From Comamonas testosteroni TK102 (GTDB lineage: Bacteria; Pseudomonadota; Gammaproteobacteria; Burkholderiales; Burkholderiaceae_C), in contig NZ_CP006704.1 of NCBI RefSeq assembly GCF_000739375.1, positions 3,472,001 through 3,536,000 on the forward strand: 64,000 bases of DNA, read 5' to 3'. The notes under the pieces are model-generated. The model did not search any database. It was not told the DNA's origin and saw nothing but the letters and a program-made list of their open reading frames with translations. The position numbers were made by a program, and so were the translations under genes. Shown here piece after piece: positions 28,021 through 37,450 of the stretch; positions within the stretch are counted from its first letter, which is position 1; the number at the start of each line of letters is the position of its first letter.

Positions 28021-28030
28021 GAGGGGTGCC

Positions 28031-28261
28031 CTATTGAGGCTTCTGCTCCGGCCGATCACCGAAGAAGCGGCGATTCGCGGCTTCGGCGGCACGTCGGCAG
28101 AGTTCTTCGCCGGCCTTCGCGCGCTCTTCCTTGCACAGGCGCTGGACTTCCTTGAGACGCTCAGGATGGGCCACGAGGAAGTCCACGGTTTCCGTCGGTT
28201 GGGATGGCCCACAGGAGGCTGTCAGTGCAGCGGCCATCAGCAGCGACAGGAATCGGGGCAT
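28031..28261 (-). CDS. eexN: EexN-family entry-exclusion lipoprotein
   Basis: 76 residues. A lipoprotein signal with Cys17 (LTASC) is followed by the short EexN domain: VDFLVAHPERLKEVQRLCKE and a second Cys pair region ending RRFFGDRPEQ. EexN proteins block redundant transfer into cells that already carry the element. I chose ATG 28261 because the signal peptide starts there. It lies between the cargo LysR gene and traG. Confidence 0.85.
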   Translation of the reverse strand: MPRFLSLLMAAALTASCGPSQPTETVDFLVAHPERLKEVQRLCKEERAKAGEELCRRAAEAANRRFFGDRPEQKPQ

Positions 28262-28286
28262 GGCTTGGGTCCTTTCAGCAGGTGGA

Positions 28287-29201
28287 TCAGGAGTCCTCGG
28301 CGGCGCTGGAGCCATCCGCCGAATCAATGGAGTCCACTCGTGCGATGAACCGAGCCAGCATTTCGGAGGGCTCCACGTCACGGTGCAGCAGATACGTGGC
28401 CAGCATCTGCGACTTGCCCGCCAAGCGCCGGGCCACAACACCTGGCCCACGGCCGGATGCAATGTGCGCGGCGCCCGCCAAACCAAGTGCCAATCCGGCG
28501 GAGACTAAGGTCATCATCACCTCATAGGACGCCACGCGCTGGGCGATCAGTGGCTGTTGCTCGTAGCGCTGCAAAACGCGATCAACTTGGCGTGCATGGC
28601 CTTCGCATATCGCCGGATCGCATAGCGCCAGCGGATAGCGCAGCACTTCTTCCAACGGAACGTGCTTGTGGGCCAGCACAGGATGGCGAGCTGGGACCGC
28701 CACCATCAGCTCGTCTTCCCACGCAGGCCTGACCACAATGCCGTCGCCCACCTCTTCGGCCATCGAAAAGCCGACGTCATACAGGTCATCGTGCAGACCC
28801 TTGATCTGTTGGTCCAACGGCACCTCAAATAACCGAATGTCAATCTCTGGATCTTCCTCTCGGCACCGTGCCAGCAGCGTCGGCATTCGCGAGGGCGTGA
28901 TGCCATCGGACAAAGCGATGCGCAACTGTCCCTGAAACCCACTGGCGGCGGACTTGACGCCGTCACACGCCTGTTTCAGAGCTTCGAAGATTCGCGGCAC
29001 CCGCTCCAGGAATGCCATTCCGGCAAAGGTCAGGCGGGTGCTTCGCGTGGTTCGCGTGAACAGTTGCGCCCCGAGCTCTTCCTCTATCTCCTTGATGGTG
29101 CGCGACAAAGGGGACTGATCGATGTGCAGCTTTTCCGCTGCGCGGCCAAAGTGAAGTTCTTCGGCCACCGCTATAAAGCAACGCAAATGCCGAAGCTCCA
29201 T
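28287..29201 (-). CDS. LysR-family transcriptional regulator
   Basis: 304 residues from MELRHLRCF (an ATG four codons upstream at 29213 is possible). The N-terminal winged helix (FGRAAEKLHIDQSPLSRTIK) is followed by a LysR substrate-binding domain. It sits 17 bp or less after etfA and just before eexN, so it could be the last gene of the catabolic operon, a regulator of that operon, or part of the conjugation module. It lacks the usual divergent target gene. Confidence 0.85.
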   Translation of the reverse strand: MELRHLRCFIAVAEELHFGRAAEKLHIDQSPLSRTIKEIEEELGAQLFTRTTRSTRLTFAGMAFLERVPRIFEALKQACDGVKSAASGFQGQLRIALSDGITPSRMPTLLARCREEDPEIDIRLFEVPLDQQIKGLHDDLYDVGFSMAEEVGDGIVVRPAWEDELMVAVPARHPVLAHKHVPLEEVLRYPLALCDPAICEGHARQVDRVLQRYEQQPLIAQRVASYEVMMTLVSAGLALGLAGAAHIASGRGPGVVARRLAGKSQMLATYLLHRDVEPSEMLARFIARVDSIDSADGSSAAEDS

Positions 29202-29218
29202 GGTGTATCTCATCCAAG

Positions 29219-30151
29219 TTAAAAGGCCTTGACGAGTTCCGGCACAGCCGCGAACAGGTCCGCCTCCAGCCCGTAGTCGGCCACGCTGAAGATCGGCGCC
29301 TCCGGGTCCTTGTTGATCGCCACGATCACCTTGGAGTCCTTCATGCCCGCCAGGTGCTGGATCGCCCCCGAGATGCCCGCCGCCACGTACAGCTGCGGCG
29401 CCACGATCTTGCCGGTCTGGCCCACCTGCAGGTCATTGGGCGCGTAGCCCGCATCCACCGCCGCGCGGCTCGCGCCGATGGCCGCGCCCAGCTTGTCGGC
29501 CAGCGGGGTGATGACTTCGTCGAATTTTTCCTTGCTGCCCAGCGCACGGCCGCCGGAGACGATGATCTTGGCCGCCGTCAGTTCGGGCCGGTCGCTCTTG
29601 GCGATTTCGCTGCCCACGTAGCTGCTCTTGCCGGTGTCTGCCGCTGCGGTTGCCGTTTCCACTGCTGCGTTGCCTCCGGTCGCCGCTGTGGCGTCGAAGC
29701 CGGTGGTGCGCACGGTGATGACTTTGGTGGCGTCGCTGCTTTGCACGGTGGCGATGGCATTGCCGGCGTAGATGGGGCGTTCGAAGGTGTCGGCGCTCAC
29801 CACCTTGGTGATGTCGCTGATCTGGGCGACGTCGAGCTTGGCGGCCACGCGGGGGGCCACGTTCTTGCCGCCGGCCGTGGCCGGGAACAGGATGTGGCTG
29901 TAGTTGCCGGCGATGGCCAGCACCTGGGCGGCCACGTTCTCGGCCAGGCCGTGGGCCAAGCCTGCGGCGTCGGCGTGGATGACCTTGGCGACACCGGCGA
30001 TCTGGGCGGCGGCTTGTGCGGCAGCGCCGACATTGTGGCCGGCCACCAGCACGTGCACGTCGCCACCGCAAGCGGCTGCAGCCGTCACGGTGTTCAGGGT
30101 TGCGCCCTTGATGGATGCGTTGTCGTGTTCAGCAATAACGAGTACCGACAT
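29219..30151 (-). CDS. etfA: Electron transfer flavoprotein alpha subunit
   Basis: 310 residues. The C-terminal FAD-binding domain is complete: [16 protein letters not shown], then [20 protein letters not shown] and [15 protein letters not shown]. With EtfB it takes electrons from acyl-CoA dehydrogenases and delivers them to ETF:quinone oxidoreductase. It starts directly after the etfB stop. A dedicated copy within the cargo suggests that the encoded dehydrogenases are not left to rely on the host ETF. Confidence 0.96.
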   Translation of the reverse strand: MSVLVIAEHDNASIKGATLNTVTAAAACGGDVHVLVAGHNVGAAAQAAAQIAGVAKVIHADAAGLAHGLAENVAAQVLAIAGNYSHILFPATAGGKNVAPRVAAKLDVAQISDITKVVSADTFERPIYAGNAIATVQSSDATKVITVRTTGFDATAATGGNAAVETATAAADTGKSSYVGSEIAKSDRPELTAAKIIVSGGRALGSKEKFDEVITPLADKLGAAIGASRAAVDAGYAPNDLQVGQTGKIVAPQLYVAAGISGAIQHLAGMKDSKVIVAINKDPEAPIFSVADYGLEADLFAAVPELVKAF

Positions 30152-30901
30152 TTAGATCACCTTCGCTTCGTTCTTGAGTTTTTCGACCAGGGCGGCCACG
30201 TCAGCCACCTTCACGCCGGCGCCGCGCTTGGCGGGTTCGGTCACCTTCAGGGTCTTCAGGCGCGGGGCGACTTGAACGCCGAGGTCTTCGGGCTTGATGG
30301 TGTCCAGCGGCTTTTTCTTGGCCTTCATGATGTTGGGCAAGGTGACGTAGCGCGGTTCGTTCAGACGCAGGTCGGCGGTGATGACCGCGGGCAGCGTGAG
30401 GCTAAGGGTTTCCAGGCCGCCGTCCACTTCGCGGGTCACGGCTGCCTTGTCGCCGGCGAGCTCGACCTTGGAGGCGAAGGTGGCTTGCGGCAGACCGGCC
30501 AGCGCCGCCAGCATCTGGCCGGTCTGGTTGCAGTCGTCGTCGATGGCCTGCTTGCCCAGGATCACGAGGCCGGGCTGTTCCTTGTCGATCAGGGCCTTGA
30601 GCAGCTTAGCCACGGCCAGCGGCTGCAGTTCTTCATTGGTCTCGACTAGGATGCCGCGGTCGGCACCGATGGCCATGGCGGTGCGCAGCGTCTCCTGGCA
30701 TTGAGACACGCCGCACGAGACGGCGACGATCTCCGTTGCCGCGCCTTTCTCCCTGAGCCGCACAGCCTCTTCGACGGCAATCTCGTCGAAGGGGTTCATG
30801 CTCATCTTGACATTGGCGATGTCCACGCCGCTGCCATCGCTCTTGACGCGGACCTTGACGTTGTAGTCAACCACCCGCTTGACGGGAACCAGGATTTTCA
30901 T
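30152..30901 (-). CDS. etfB: Electron transfer flavoprotein beta subunit
   Basis: 249 residues of full-length Etf[20 protein letters not shown] start, [15 protein letters not shown], and the AMP-binding [20 protein letters not shown]. The ATG at 30901 follows GGAGGG closely; eight residues upstream in frame are not conserved. It is placed between the acyl-CoA dehydrogenase and etfA in one minus-strand operon. Confidence 0.96.
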   Translation of the reverse strand: MKILVPVKRVVDYNVKVRVKSDGSGVDIANVKMSMNPFDEIAVEEAVRLREKGAATEIVAVSCGVSQCQETLRTAMAIGADRGILVETNEELQPLAVAKLLKALIDKEQPGLVILGKQAIDDDCNQTGQMLAALAGLPQATFASKVELAGDKAAVTREVDGGLETLSLTLPAVITADLRLNEPRYVTLPNIMKAKKKPLDTIKPEDLGVQVAPRLKTLKVTEPAKRGAGVKVADVAALVEKLKNEAKVI

Positions 30902-30925
30902 GGGAGGGTTTCCTTTCAGGATCAT

Positions 30926-32707
30926 TCAGAGTTGATCGTCCGCCAGGGCCAGCGTGCTGGCGGCGCCGCCCGTGACGATGTCGCGCAGCATCGGCGCCTG
31001 CACCAGGACATGCGCCGCGTAATGGCTGGCTGTGGCGCGCTTGGTACCGAGAAAGCCCGCATCGCCCGCGCCCGCCGCGAGTTGCGCGGTAGCGGCTTCG
31101 GCCATGCGCGCCGACAGCCAGCCGCCGATCACGGTGCCCGCCAGCCGCAGGAAGGGCACGGCGCCCGCCGCGCACTGCGCGGGTTGACCGTCGTGGGCCA
31201 GCAGCCAGTCGACCGCTTCGTCCAGCGCCTGGGCAGCGGCTGCCAACGCGCGGCCGATCTGCGCCAGCACTGCATCGGGCGATTCGACCAACCGGCGCGC
31301 ATCGCCGTCGATGCGGCCCAGCAGCGCCTTCAGCGTGCGCCCGCCCTCGCGTGCCAGCTTGCGGCCGATCAGGTCGTTGGCCTGGATGCCCGTGGTGCCT
31401 TCGTAGATGGTCGTGATGCGCGCGTCGCGCATGTGCTGGGAGGCGCCGGTTTCCTCGACGTAGCCCATGCCGCCATGCACCTGCACGCCGTCGGACGTGA
31501 TGCCCTGCGCGCTGTCGGTACACCAGCCTTTGACCACCGGTATCAGCAGGCCGACCAGGGCCTGCGCCTGCGCGCGCTCCTGCGCATCGGCGTGGCCCGC
31601 GGCGCGGTCCATCTGACCGGCGCAGAAGTAGGCCAGCGCGCGCATGGCCTCGGTGCGGGCCTTCATGTCCATCAGCATGCGCCGCACGTCCGGGTGGCCT
31701 GCGATGGCGGTGCTGCCGCTGATCAGCGGCTTGCCCTGCACCCGCTCCAGCGCATAGGCGCGTGCGCGCTGGTAGGCGCGCTCGGAAATGCCCACGCCTT
31801 CCAGGCCAACGTTCAGCCGCGCGTGGTTCATCATGGTGAACATGCAGGCCAGCCCCTGGTGCGGCTCGCCGACCAGGTAGCCGATAGCGCCGCCGCTGTC
31901 GCCAAAACTCATCGACGCCGTGGGGCTGCCGTGGATGCCCATCTTGTGCTCAATCGACGTGCAGGCCAAGTCGTTGCGTTCGCCCAGGGTGCCATCGTCG
32001 TTGACCAGGTACTTCGGGCACAGGAACAGCGAGATGCCTTTCACCCCCGGTGGCGCATCGGGTAGGCGCGCCAGCACCAGGTGCACGATGTTCTCGGCCA
32101 TGTCGTGCTCGCCCCAGGTGATGAAGATCTTGTTGCCGCTGACGCGGTAGTGGTCGCCCTCGTGTACGGCACGGCTGCGCAGCGCGGCCAGGTCAGAGCC
32201 GGCCTGGGGCTCGGTGAGGTTCATGGTGCCCGTCCAGCGGCCCTCGACCATGGGTGCCAGGAAGCGGCGCTGGAGTGCGTCGCTGCCATGGTGCGCAATG
32301 GCCTCCACCGCGCCCAGCGTGAGCATCTGGCACAGGCTGAACGCGAGGTTGGACGACTTCCACATCTCCAGCACGGCGGTGGAGACCAGCGTGGGCAGGC
32401 CCTGGCCGCCCCATTCGGTGGCAGCGGGCATGCCGTTCCAGCCGTTCTCGCAGAAGCTGGCCCAGGCTTCGCGAAAGCCGTCGGCGGGCGTGACCCGACC
32501 ATCGTGCCAGCGCGCGCCCTGCACGTCGCCGGGGCGGTTGAGCGGATCCAGCACGCCAGCGGCGTAATTAGCCGCCTCCTGCAGGATGGCCTCGACCAGG
32601 TCGGGCGTGGTTTCTTCATGGTCGGGCTGGGCGCAGATCGCGTCCAGGCCGCCGACCTCTTTCATGGCGAACAGCATTTCGCGCAGGGGGGCTATGTAGA
32701 CAGACAC
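30926..32707 (-). CDS. Long (~600-residue) acyl-CoA dehydrogenase, DmdC-like
   Basis: 593 residues: acyl-CoA dehydrogenase N, middle and C domains plus an extra C-terminal helical domain, as in DmdC and related long dehydrogenases. The FAD/substrate segment [17 protein letters not shown] and the catalytic Glu of [21 protein letters not shown] are present. It introduces a 2,3-double bond into an acyl-CoA. The GTG start follows AAGGAA. Operon order is transporter, this gene, etfB, etfA. Substrate unknown; the relation to DmdC is by architecture and does not imply methylmercaptopropionate. Confidence 0.92.
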   Translation of the reverse strand: MSVYIAPLREMLFAMKEVGGLDAICAQPDHEETTPDLVEAILQEAANYAAGVLDPLNRPGDVQGARWHDGRVTPADGFREAWASFCENGWNGMPAATEWGGQGLPTLVSTAVLEMWKSSNLAFSLCQMLTLGAVEAIAHHGSDALQRRFLAPMVEGRWTGTMNLTEPQAGSDLAALRSRAVHEGDHYRVSGNKIFITWGEHDMAENIVHLVLARLPDAPPGVKGISLFLCPKYLVNDDGTLGERNDLACTSIEHKMGIHGSPTASMSFGDSGGAIGYLVGEPHQGLACMFTMMNHARLNVGLEGVGISERAYQRARAYALERVQGKPLISGSTAIAGHPDVRRMLMDMKARTEAMRALAYFCAGQMDRAAGHADAQERAQAQALVGLLIPVVKGWCTDSAQGITSDGVQVHGGMGYVEETGASQHMRDARITTIYEGTTGIQANDLIGRKLAREGGRTLKALLGRIDGDARRLVESPDAVLAQIGRALAAAAQALDEAVDWLLAHDGQPAQCAAGAVPFLRLAGTVIGGWLSARMAEAATAQLAAGAGDAGFLGTKRATASHYAAHVLVQAPMLRDIVTGGAASTLALADDQL

Positions 32708-32731
32708 AGCGAATTTCCTTGATGGCTACGA

Positions 32732-34099
32732 TCAGGCGTTTTGCGGCGTCTGTTGCGACGGGCGCAACTCGCGTGCAGCCTCTTGCGGGCCCACCGACGC
32801 CGGGCCGCCATGCCTGATGAACGCCAGAGCGATCGAGCCGATGATTCCGAAAGCCCCGATCACCAGGAAGTTCTGCTCCAGCGGCAGCTCAAGCGCAACG
32901 ATCTGGCCGATTAGCAGCGGCGCCGCGATCGCGCCCAGGCGCCCCACGCCGGAGGCCATGCCGATGCCGGTCGAGCGGATGGACATCGGGTAAAACTGCC
33001 CGCAGTAGGCATAGGCCACCAATTGCGCGCCGGTGGTGCAGGCGCCGACCGCGCCGATGATCAGATAACGCAGCTCGGTCGAGGTCTGGAACGTCATCAG
33101 GTACAGCAGCACGCCGCCCAGCGCATACATCCCCACCAGCACCCACTTGATGTTGAACTTGTCGGCGAGCCACCCGCCTCCCACGGCACCGATGATGGCG
33201 CCAACGTTCAGCGCGATCGCGAAGCTGAGGGCAGACCCCAGGCTGTAGCCAGCCATAGCCATCAGCTTGGTCAGCCAGCTGCTGAGCGCATAGACCATGA
33301 ACAGGCCCGAGAAGAAGGCGATCCAGAACAGCACCGTGCTCGGGCCTCGCCCGTCCTGGAACAGCCGGGAGACCGGCGCACCCGCCACGCGGTCGGCGGT
33401 GGGCACGACGAACTGGGCGTCCGCCGGGTGCTTGACTCCCGGCTGGAGATTACGGGCCACTTCGGCCAGTTCGCCGTTGCGGCTGCGCGAGATCAGGTAG
33501 GTCATTGATTCCGGCACCAGCTTCAGGATGAACGGAATCAGCAGGACCGGCACACCCGCTGCGATGAAAACGACCTGCCAGCCGTACTCGCCGATCAGCT
33601 GCTTGCCGAGCACCGCGGCCAGGATGCCGCCCAGTGCGTAGCCCGAAGTCATCAGCGCCGTCATCAGGCTGCGGATCTTCTTGGGCGAGTACTCGACCAT
33701 CTGTGCCACGATGACCGGCAGCACACCGCCAATCCCCAGGCCCGCGATGAAGCGCACCACGCTGAAGCTGATGGGATCCTTGGTGAATCCGGCGGCCGCG
33801 GTGAACACGCTGAACAGCATGACGCCAATGGAGAGGGCCCAGCGCCGACCAATCCGGTCGGACAGCGTGCCCAGAACCATGGCGCCGAACATCATGCCGA
33901 ACAGGGCCGAACTGGCCATGAAACCGGCAGTCGATGCGTTCACGCCCATCTGCTGCATGATGGACGGCAGGGCGATGCCCACCACGGCGATGTCATAGCC
34001 GTCGATGATGAGAATCAACAGGCACCACAGAAGCACCTTGGCATGAAAGCGGTTAAAGCGAGCGTCGTCGGCGAGCTTCTGCATGTCGATTTGGCACAC
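32732..34099 (-). CDS. MFS transporter of the aromatic acid:H+ symporter (AAHS) family
   Basis: 455 residues, twelve predicted helices. Helix 1 signature LLILIIDGYDIAVVGIALP and the LGTLSDRIGRRWAL loop motif place it in the AAHS group (PcaK/BenK type), related to PmdK at 6204 but clearly distinct. GTG start supported by AAGGAG 8 nt upstream. First gene of the minus-strand cargo operon, so it likely imports the acid degraded by the island. Confidence 0.9.
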   Translation of the reverse strand: MCQIDMQKLADDARFNRFHAKVLLWCLLILIIDGYDIAVVGIALPSIMQQMGVNASTAGFMASSALFGMMFGAMVLGTLSDRIGRRWALSIGVMLFSVFTAAAGFTKDPISFSVVRFIAGLGIGGVLPVIVAQMVEYSPKKIRSLMTALMTSGYALGGILAAVLGKQLIGEYGWQVVFIAAGVPVLLIPFILKLVPESMTYLISRSRNGELAEVARNLQPGVKHPADAQFVVPTADRVAGAPVSRLFQDGRGPSTVLFWIAFFSGLFMVYALSSWLTKLMAMAGYSLGSALSFAIALNVGAIIGAVGGGWLADKFNIKWVLVGMYALGGVLLYLMTFQTSTELRYLIIGAVGACTTGAQLVAYAYCGQFYPMSIRSTGIGMASGVGRLGAIAAPLLIGQIVALELPLEQNFLVIGAFGIIGSIALAFIRHGGPASVGPQEAARELRPSQQTPQNA

Positions 34100-34136
34100 G
34101 TGTTTGTCTCCTTTGAGTTAGGCTCTGGATCGTGGG

Positions 34137-34153
34137 GCGGCGGTCATCGCCGC
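34137..34153. other. Small hairpin upstream of the cargo transporter operon
   Basis: GCGGCG - gtcat - CGCCGC lies about 38 bp upstream of the transporter start. It could be a regulator site or part of the 5' leader; nothing further is visible between it and the IS relic. Confidence 0.3.
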
Positions 34154-34268
34154 TCCGCTACATGTCGTCCAGCGCACACAAGGAATCCTAGGTGCCGGTG
34201 CTGCGAGCCGCGATGACGAAGCGCCCCGATCGAATGACAAACGGCCCCTTTCTGAGAGCACTGTTCAA

Positions 34269-34819
34269 GTGCGCCAAGAGGTCAGGCGTCAAGCTGAATA
34301 TGGTCGCCGCGTGCGGCTGATATTCCAGCACGAAGGGCGCTTCTGCCTGCTGGGAACACCCCGGCAGTGTTGGGTGCCCAGGGGCTCGCGCCCCATCGTC
34401 GGCGCACGCCTCAACGCCAGACCCTGTACGGCCTTCGCCGCCGTCAGCACGCACGATGGCGTGATTGACTCTCTGGTGCTGCCCTGGGCCAACGCTGAGA
34501 CGATGCAGGTGTTCCTGGCCGAGATGGCGCGACGCCATGCCGTCGATTTCATCATGATGGTCATGGATCAGGCGGGTTGGCACATCGCGGGTCACTTGGA
34601 TGTGCCACAGAATATGCGCCTAGAGTTTCTGCCAGCCTTGAGCTGAACCCGGTCGAGCATCTGTGGAAGGTGCCGTGCCAGGATTGGTTTGCCAACACGG
34701 TGTTCAAAGAACTGGAGGCCGTACACGACGCGCTGGTGCAAGGACTCATTGCTCTCGAAACACATCAGCAAAGAACCCAGTCAATGACAGGCTTGATTGG
34801 GTTACTTCTATATCCTTGA
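34269..34819 (+). pseudogene. IS630-family transposase remnant (5'-truncated, frameshifted)
   Basis: Two reading frames together give the C-terminal half of an IS630 DDE transposase: VRLIFQHEGRFCLLG, PWANAETMQVFLAEMARRH, FIMMVMDQAGWH, then after a frame break near 34640 LELNPVEHLWK and a normal C-terminal region. The first catalytic Asp of FQDE is His here (FQHE) and the N-terminal half is missing. No terminal repeats could be paired. The element is dead and marks past rearrangement of the cargo. Confidence 0.85.
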
Positions 34820-34834
34820 GGGCAAATTAGTGCA

Positions 34835-35884
34835 TCAGGCGAGCCGATAGCGCATTGCGCCGTCTTCGTCTTCTGCAGACACGATTTCCGCACGCTGGTC
34901 GAGATAGTTTAGGTGGGCGAGCGTCTCTCCGGTCGAGAGGTTGAGGTGCATTTGCTCCGCAACAATGGACGAACGGTACAGGGCGCGAACCAGGTCGATG
35001 ACCCTCAGAGGCTGCGCAAGTTGTTGCCTGACGCGGTCGGTGCCTCTGACGGTGCTCGCACGCAGTTGCTCCAACCGTAGGTGCAGGCCATGGAAAGGTT
35101 CGTTGTGGGCAGGCAGAATCAGGGCGCTCCCAGGTACGCGTTGCATCAACCGGTCGATGGAATCGAGCCAGCCCTGCAGAGGATTCGCATGCGGCTCGGT
35201 GGCGTACACGGAGGTATTGGAACTGATCCTGGGAAGAACCTGATCCCCCGATATCAGCAAATCCAGTTCGCGCGAGTAGAAGCACGCGTGCTCGGGGGAA
35301 TGTCCTGTGCCGACGATGACTTCCCATTCCTGGTCCCCGATCCGCAACATCTGGCCATCCGTGAGCCGCACAAAGCTGTCAGGCAATGGATGGATCATTT
35401 TACCGAAGTCACCGAACCGGGTGCGGTACTCATCCACCTCGGTGTCGCTCCATCCGGCCCTCCGATAGAAGCGAACGCCATCGACTGGCGCTTCCCGCCC
35501 CGTATCGGCAAGCATCACCCGACAGCTCAAATACTCGTCTCGTGTCATCCAAAGCGCGCATTCGAAGCGACGTGTCAACCATCCCGCCATGCCCACATGA
35601 TCCGGGTGCATGTGCGTCGCTATCACACGGGAGATGGGTCGGCCGGCTAGCGGCCCCTGCGGAGCGAGCAAGGCGAGCCACGCGTTCCTGACGTCCACGC
35701 TGCGAATGCCCGTGTCCACGACCGCCCAACCAGGACCGTCGCTCAATGCCCAGAGGTTGATGTGATCCAGGGAAAACGGCAGCGGCATGCGCAGCCACAG
35801 CACACCAGGCTTGATTTCCGTGGCTTGGCCAGGGAGTGGGAGATCCGAGAACGGATACGAGAGTGCCGGGGCTGCGTGGGTCAT
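34835..35884 (-). CDS. Metallo-beta-lactamase-fold hydrolase
   Basis: 349 residues. The metal-binding motif THMHPDHVG, the GTGHSPEHACFY His, the SGDQVLP Asp and LPAHNEPF His are all present, so two metal sites should form. A helical C-terminal domain of ~90 residues follows. Members act as thioesterases, lactonases or glyoxalase-II-like enzymes. Its placement between IS relics inside an acyl-CoA catabolic island makes an acyl-thioester or ester hydrolase plausible, but no substrate can be named. Confidence 0.85.
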   Translation of the reverse strand: MTHAAPALSYPFSDLPLPGQATEIKPGVLWLRMPLPFSLDHINLWALSDGPGWAVVDTGIRSVDVRNAWLALLAPQGPLAGRPISRVIATHMHPDHVGMAGWLTRRFECALWMTRDEYLSCRVMLADTGREAPVDGVRFYRRAGWSDTEVDEYRTRFGDFGKMIHPLPDSFVRLTDGQMLRIGDQEWEVIVGTGHSPEHACFYSRELDLLISGDQVLPRISSNTSVYATEPHANPLQGWLDSIDRLMQRVPGSALILPAHNEPFHGLHLRLEQLRASTVRGTDRVRQQLAQPLRVIDLVRALYRSSIVAEQMHLNLSTGETLAHLNYLDQRAEIVSAEDEDGAMRYRLA

Positions 35885-36215
35885 GATGCTTGATTTACAT
35901 TCTGGCAGTGCTGCTCCTAATGGCGCAGAGCCATCACTCCTATGCAGTGCGAGCTCAGTTTTAGCTTAGGAAGCTTAGAAGTCAGCCTCAACGGTGGCAA
36001 TGACGAATGACCTCGATAGGCTGACGGAAAGCGTCTGCTTCCTGGCGCAGCCTGTCGCTGCGCTGCCGTCGGTGCAACTGCCAGGGCTGCAAACAGTCTC
36101 TTGAGCGCACGAAAGCCTCGCTCGATGTGGGCCAAGACCCGGCAGCTATGAAGGCGCCGATCTTCTCGGTGGTCGGCTACAGCCTCGTGGCCGTGCCGGA
36201 ATTGGTCGAATGCCT
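35885..36215 (-). pseudogene. Gene-less stretch with possible transposase relic
   Basis: About 330 bp without an intact gene. On the minus strand a fragment reading RVLAHIERGFRALKR (near 36090-36135) resembles the Y-R-x-L-x-x-I-E-R-x-F-R-x-L-K segment near the third catalytic residue of IS4/IS1634-type transposases. Flanking residues do not continue the match. Taken with the IS630 relic nearby it looks like IS debris, but the call is weak. Confidence 0.3.
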
Positions 36216-37256
36216 CTATGTAGGGTGCTGCGGGCTACGCGAGCGGGCGCGGTAGGCTCCCGGCGCGCTGCCGGTCCAGACCTTGAAGGCGCGCTGGAAG
36301 GCGGTGCTGTCGGTGAAGCCCAGGTCGGCGGCGATGGCGATGAGCGAGGCTTCGCTGCTGGTTAGGCGCACGATCGCCATGTCGCGCCGCAGTTGGTCCT
36401 TCAGTGCCTGGAAGGAAGTGCCCTCGGTGGCCAGGTGCCGCTGCAACGCACTCACCGACATATGCAGGCGCTGCGCGGTGACGGGCAGGTCGGGCCATTC
36501 GGGGTTGGCCAGCTGCAGCACCATGCGGACCCGCGCGCTGGCGCTGCGCTCGTTCAGGTGCGGCCCCACCACGTTGCCCGGCGTGGCGCGCAGAAAGGAC
36601 TGCAGCGCGTCCCGATCGCGCCGCACCGGCAGTTTGAAGGCGTCGGCGTCGAACCAGGCGGCCGTGCGCGGCTGCCCGAAGCACAGCGAACCGGAAAAGA
36701 TGCGCCCGTAGCTCATCGCATGGAGCGGCAGCGCAAAATTGAAGTCGAATCGCTGCGGCACCAGCCGGCCGCCGTGCAGCCACAGCAACAAGCGCCAGAA
36801 CACGCGCAGCAGATGTGCATGAAGGAATTCGGCATGTGCGCCCGGGCCGCCGCGCATCTCCAGCGCGAAGCCCCCCAGCGCGCCCTCGGTCACGGGCACC
36901 AGCGTCACGTCGTCCTGCAGCAGGGCGAAGGATTCGCTCAGGCGACGCAGGGCGCATGACAACGAATGGGCAGTGAACGCGCTGCGCACCATTAGCGCGA
37001 AGCTGCCCGGGCGCATGGGTCGCTCATGTAGGTAGCCCAGGCACTCGTCGTTCAGGCTGTCCTTGACAGCGATAAATAGCGCGTTGAACTGCTCCACGGT
37101 TACGCGCGAATCCTCGAGCTCCAGCAGCGATTCGCTGATGCCGGCGCGCCCCAGCACGCCCTTCAGCCATTCTTGCGTGGCCAGCCCCTTGCCGCGCGCG
37201 CCGTCCAGCAGGCCATGCACGGCAAAGATAGGAGCGGTGAAGACGGGTTGCAGCAT
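36216..37256 (-). CDS. AraC-family regulator with Arabinose_bd-type N-terminal domain
   Basis: 346 residues. The N-terminal ~190 residues match the OruR/ArgR-type sensing domain (PF12625-like); the C-terminal ~100 hold the AraC DNA-binding pair (LPVTAQRLHMSVSALQRHLATEG and LIAIAADLGFTDSTAFQRAFKVWTG, cut here into its two helices). It is divergent from the plus-strand acyl-CoA operon starting at 37451, which it most likely controls in response to the substrate or a CoA intermediate. Confidence 0.9.
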   Translation of the reverse strand: MLQPVFTAPIFAVHGLLDGARGKGLATQEWLKGVLGRAGISESLLELEDSRVTVEQFNALFIAVKDSLNDECLGYLHERPMRPGSFALMVRSAFTAHSLSCALRRLSESFALLQDDVTLVPVTEGALGGFALEMRGGPGAHAEFLHAHLLRVFWRLLLWLHGGRLVPQRFDFNFALPLHAMSYGRIFSGSLCFGQPRTAAWFDADAFKLPVRRDRDALQSFLRATPGNVVGPHLNERSASARVRMVLQLANPEWPDLPVTAQRLHMSVSALQRHLATEGTSFQALKDQLRRDMAIVRLTSSEASLIAIAADLGFTDSTAFQRAFKVWTGSAPGAYRARSRSPQHPT

Positions 37257-37450
37257 TGCGTGTGATCGAAGGAGCCAACGCCGGTCGCGCGGGCCAAAAG
37301 AAGTTATTTGTCAGTTGATTGAGGCAATCCGCTATCGCCCTTGCAGGGGCCAATTATTACGATTGTCGCATCCCCAAAAACACTTCGGCAGTGGCGCTGT
37401 GCGGAACGCCCGGTGCGGGGTCAGAAGCCAACATACAAGGAGACATGCCC
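37257..37450. promoter_or_regulatory. Divergent promoter region of the acyl-CoA operon
   Basis: About 190 bp between the AraC regulator and the first dehydrogenase gene. It contains an AT-richer core around 37298-37375 (for example TTGTCAG and ATTATTACGATTG), where promoters for both directions probably lie. No clear -35/-10 pair with ideal spacing stands out, as expected for an activator-dependent promoter. AAGGAG at 37437-37442 serves the downstream gene. Confidence 0.5.

Noticed and set aside
30926..32707. Assignment of the long dehydrogenase and the CoA ligase to DMSP demethylation (DmdC/DmdB)
   Set aside because: Only overall architecture matches. No DmdA or DmdD-type genes accompany them, and the racemase, SDR and thiolase point to branched-chain beta-oxidation instead.
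34577..34819. Separate 80-residue plus-strand gene
   Set aside because: Its sequence is the C-terminal part of the IS630 transposase after a frame break, not an independent gene.
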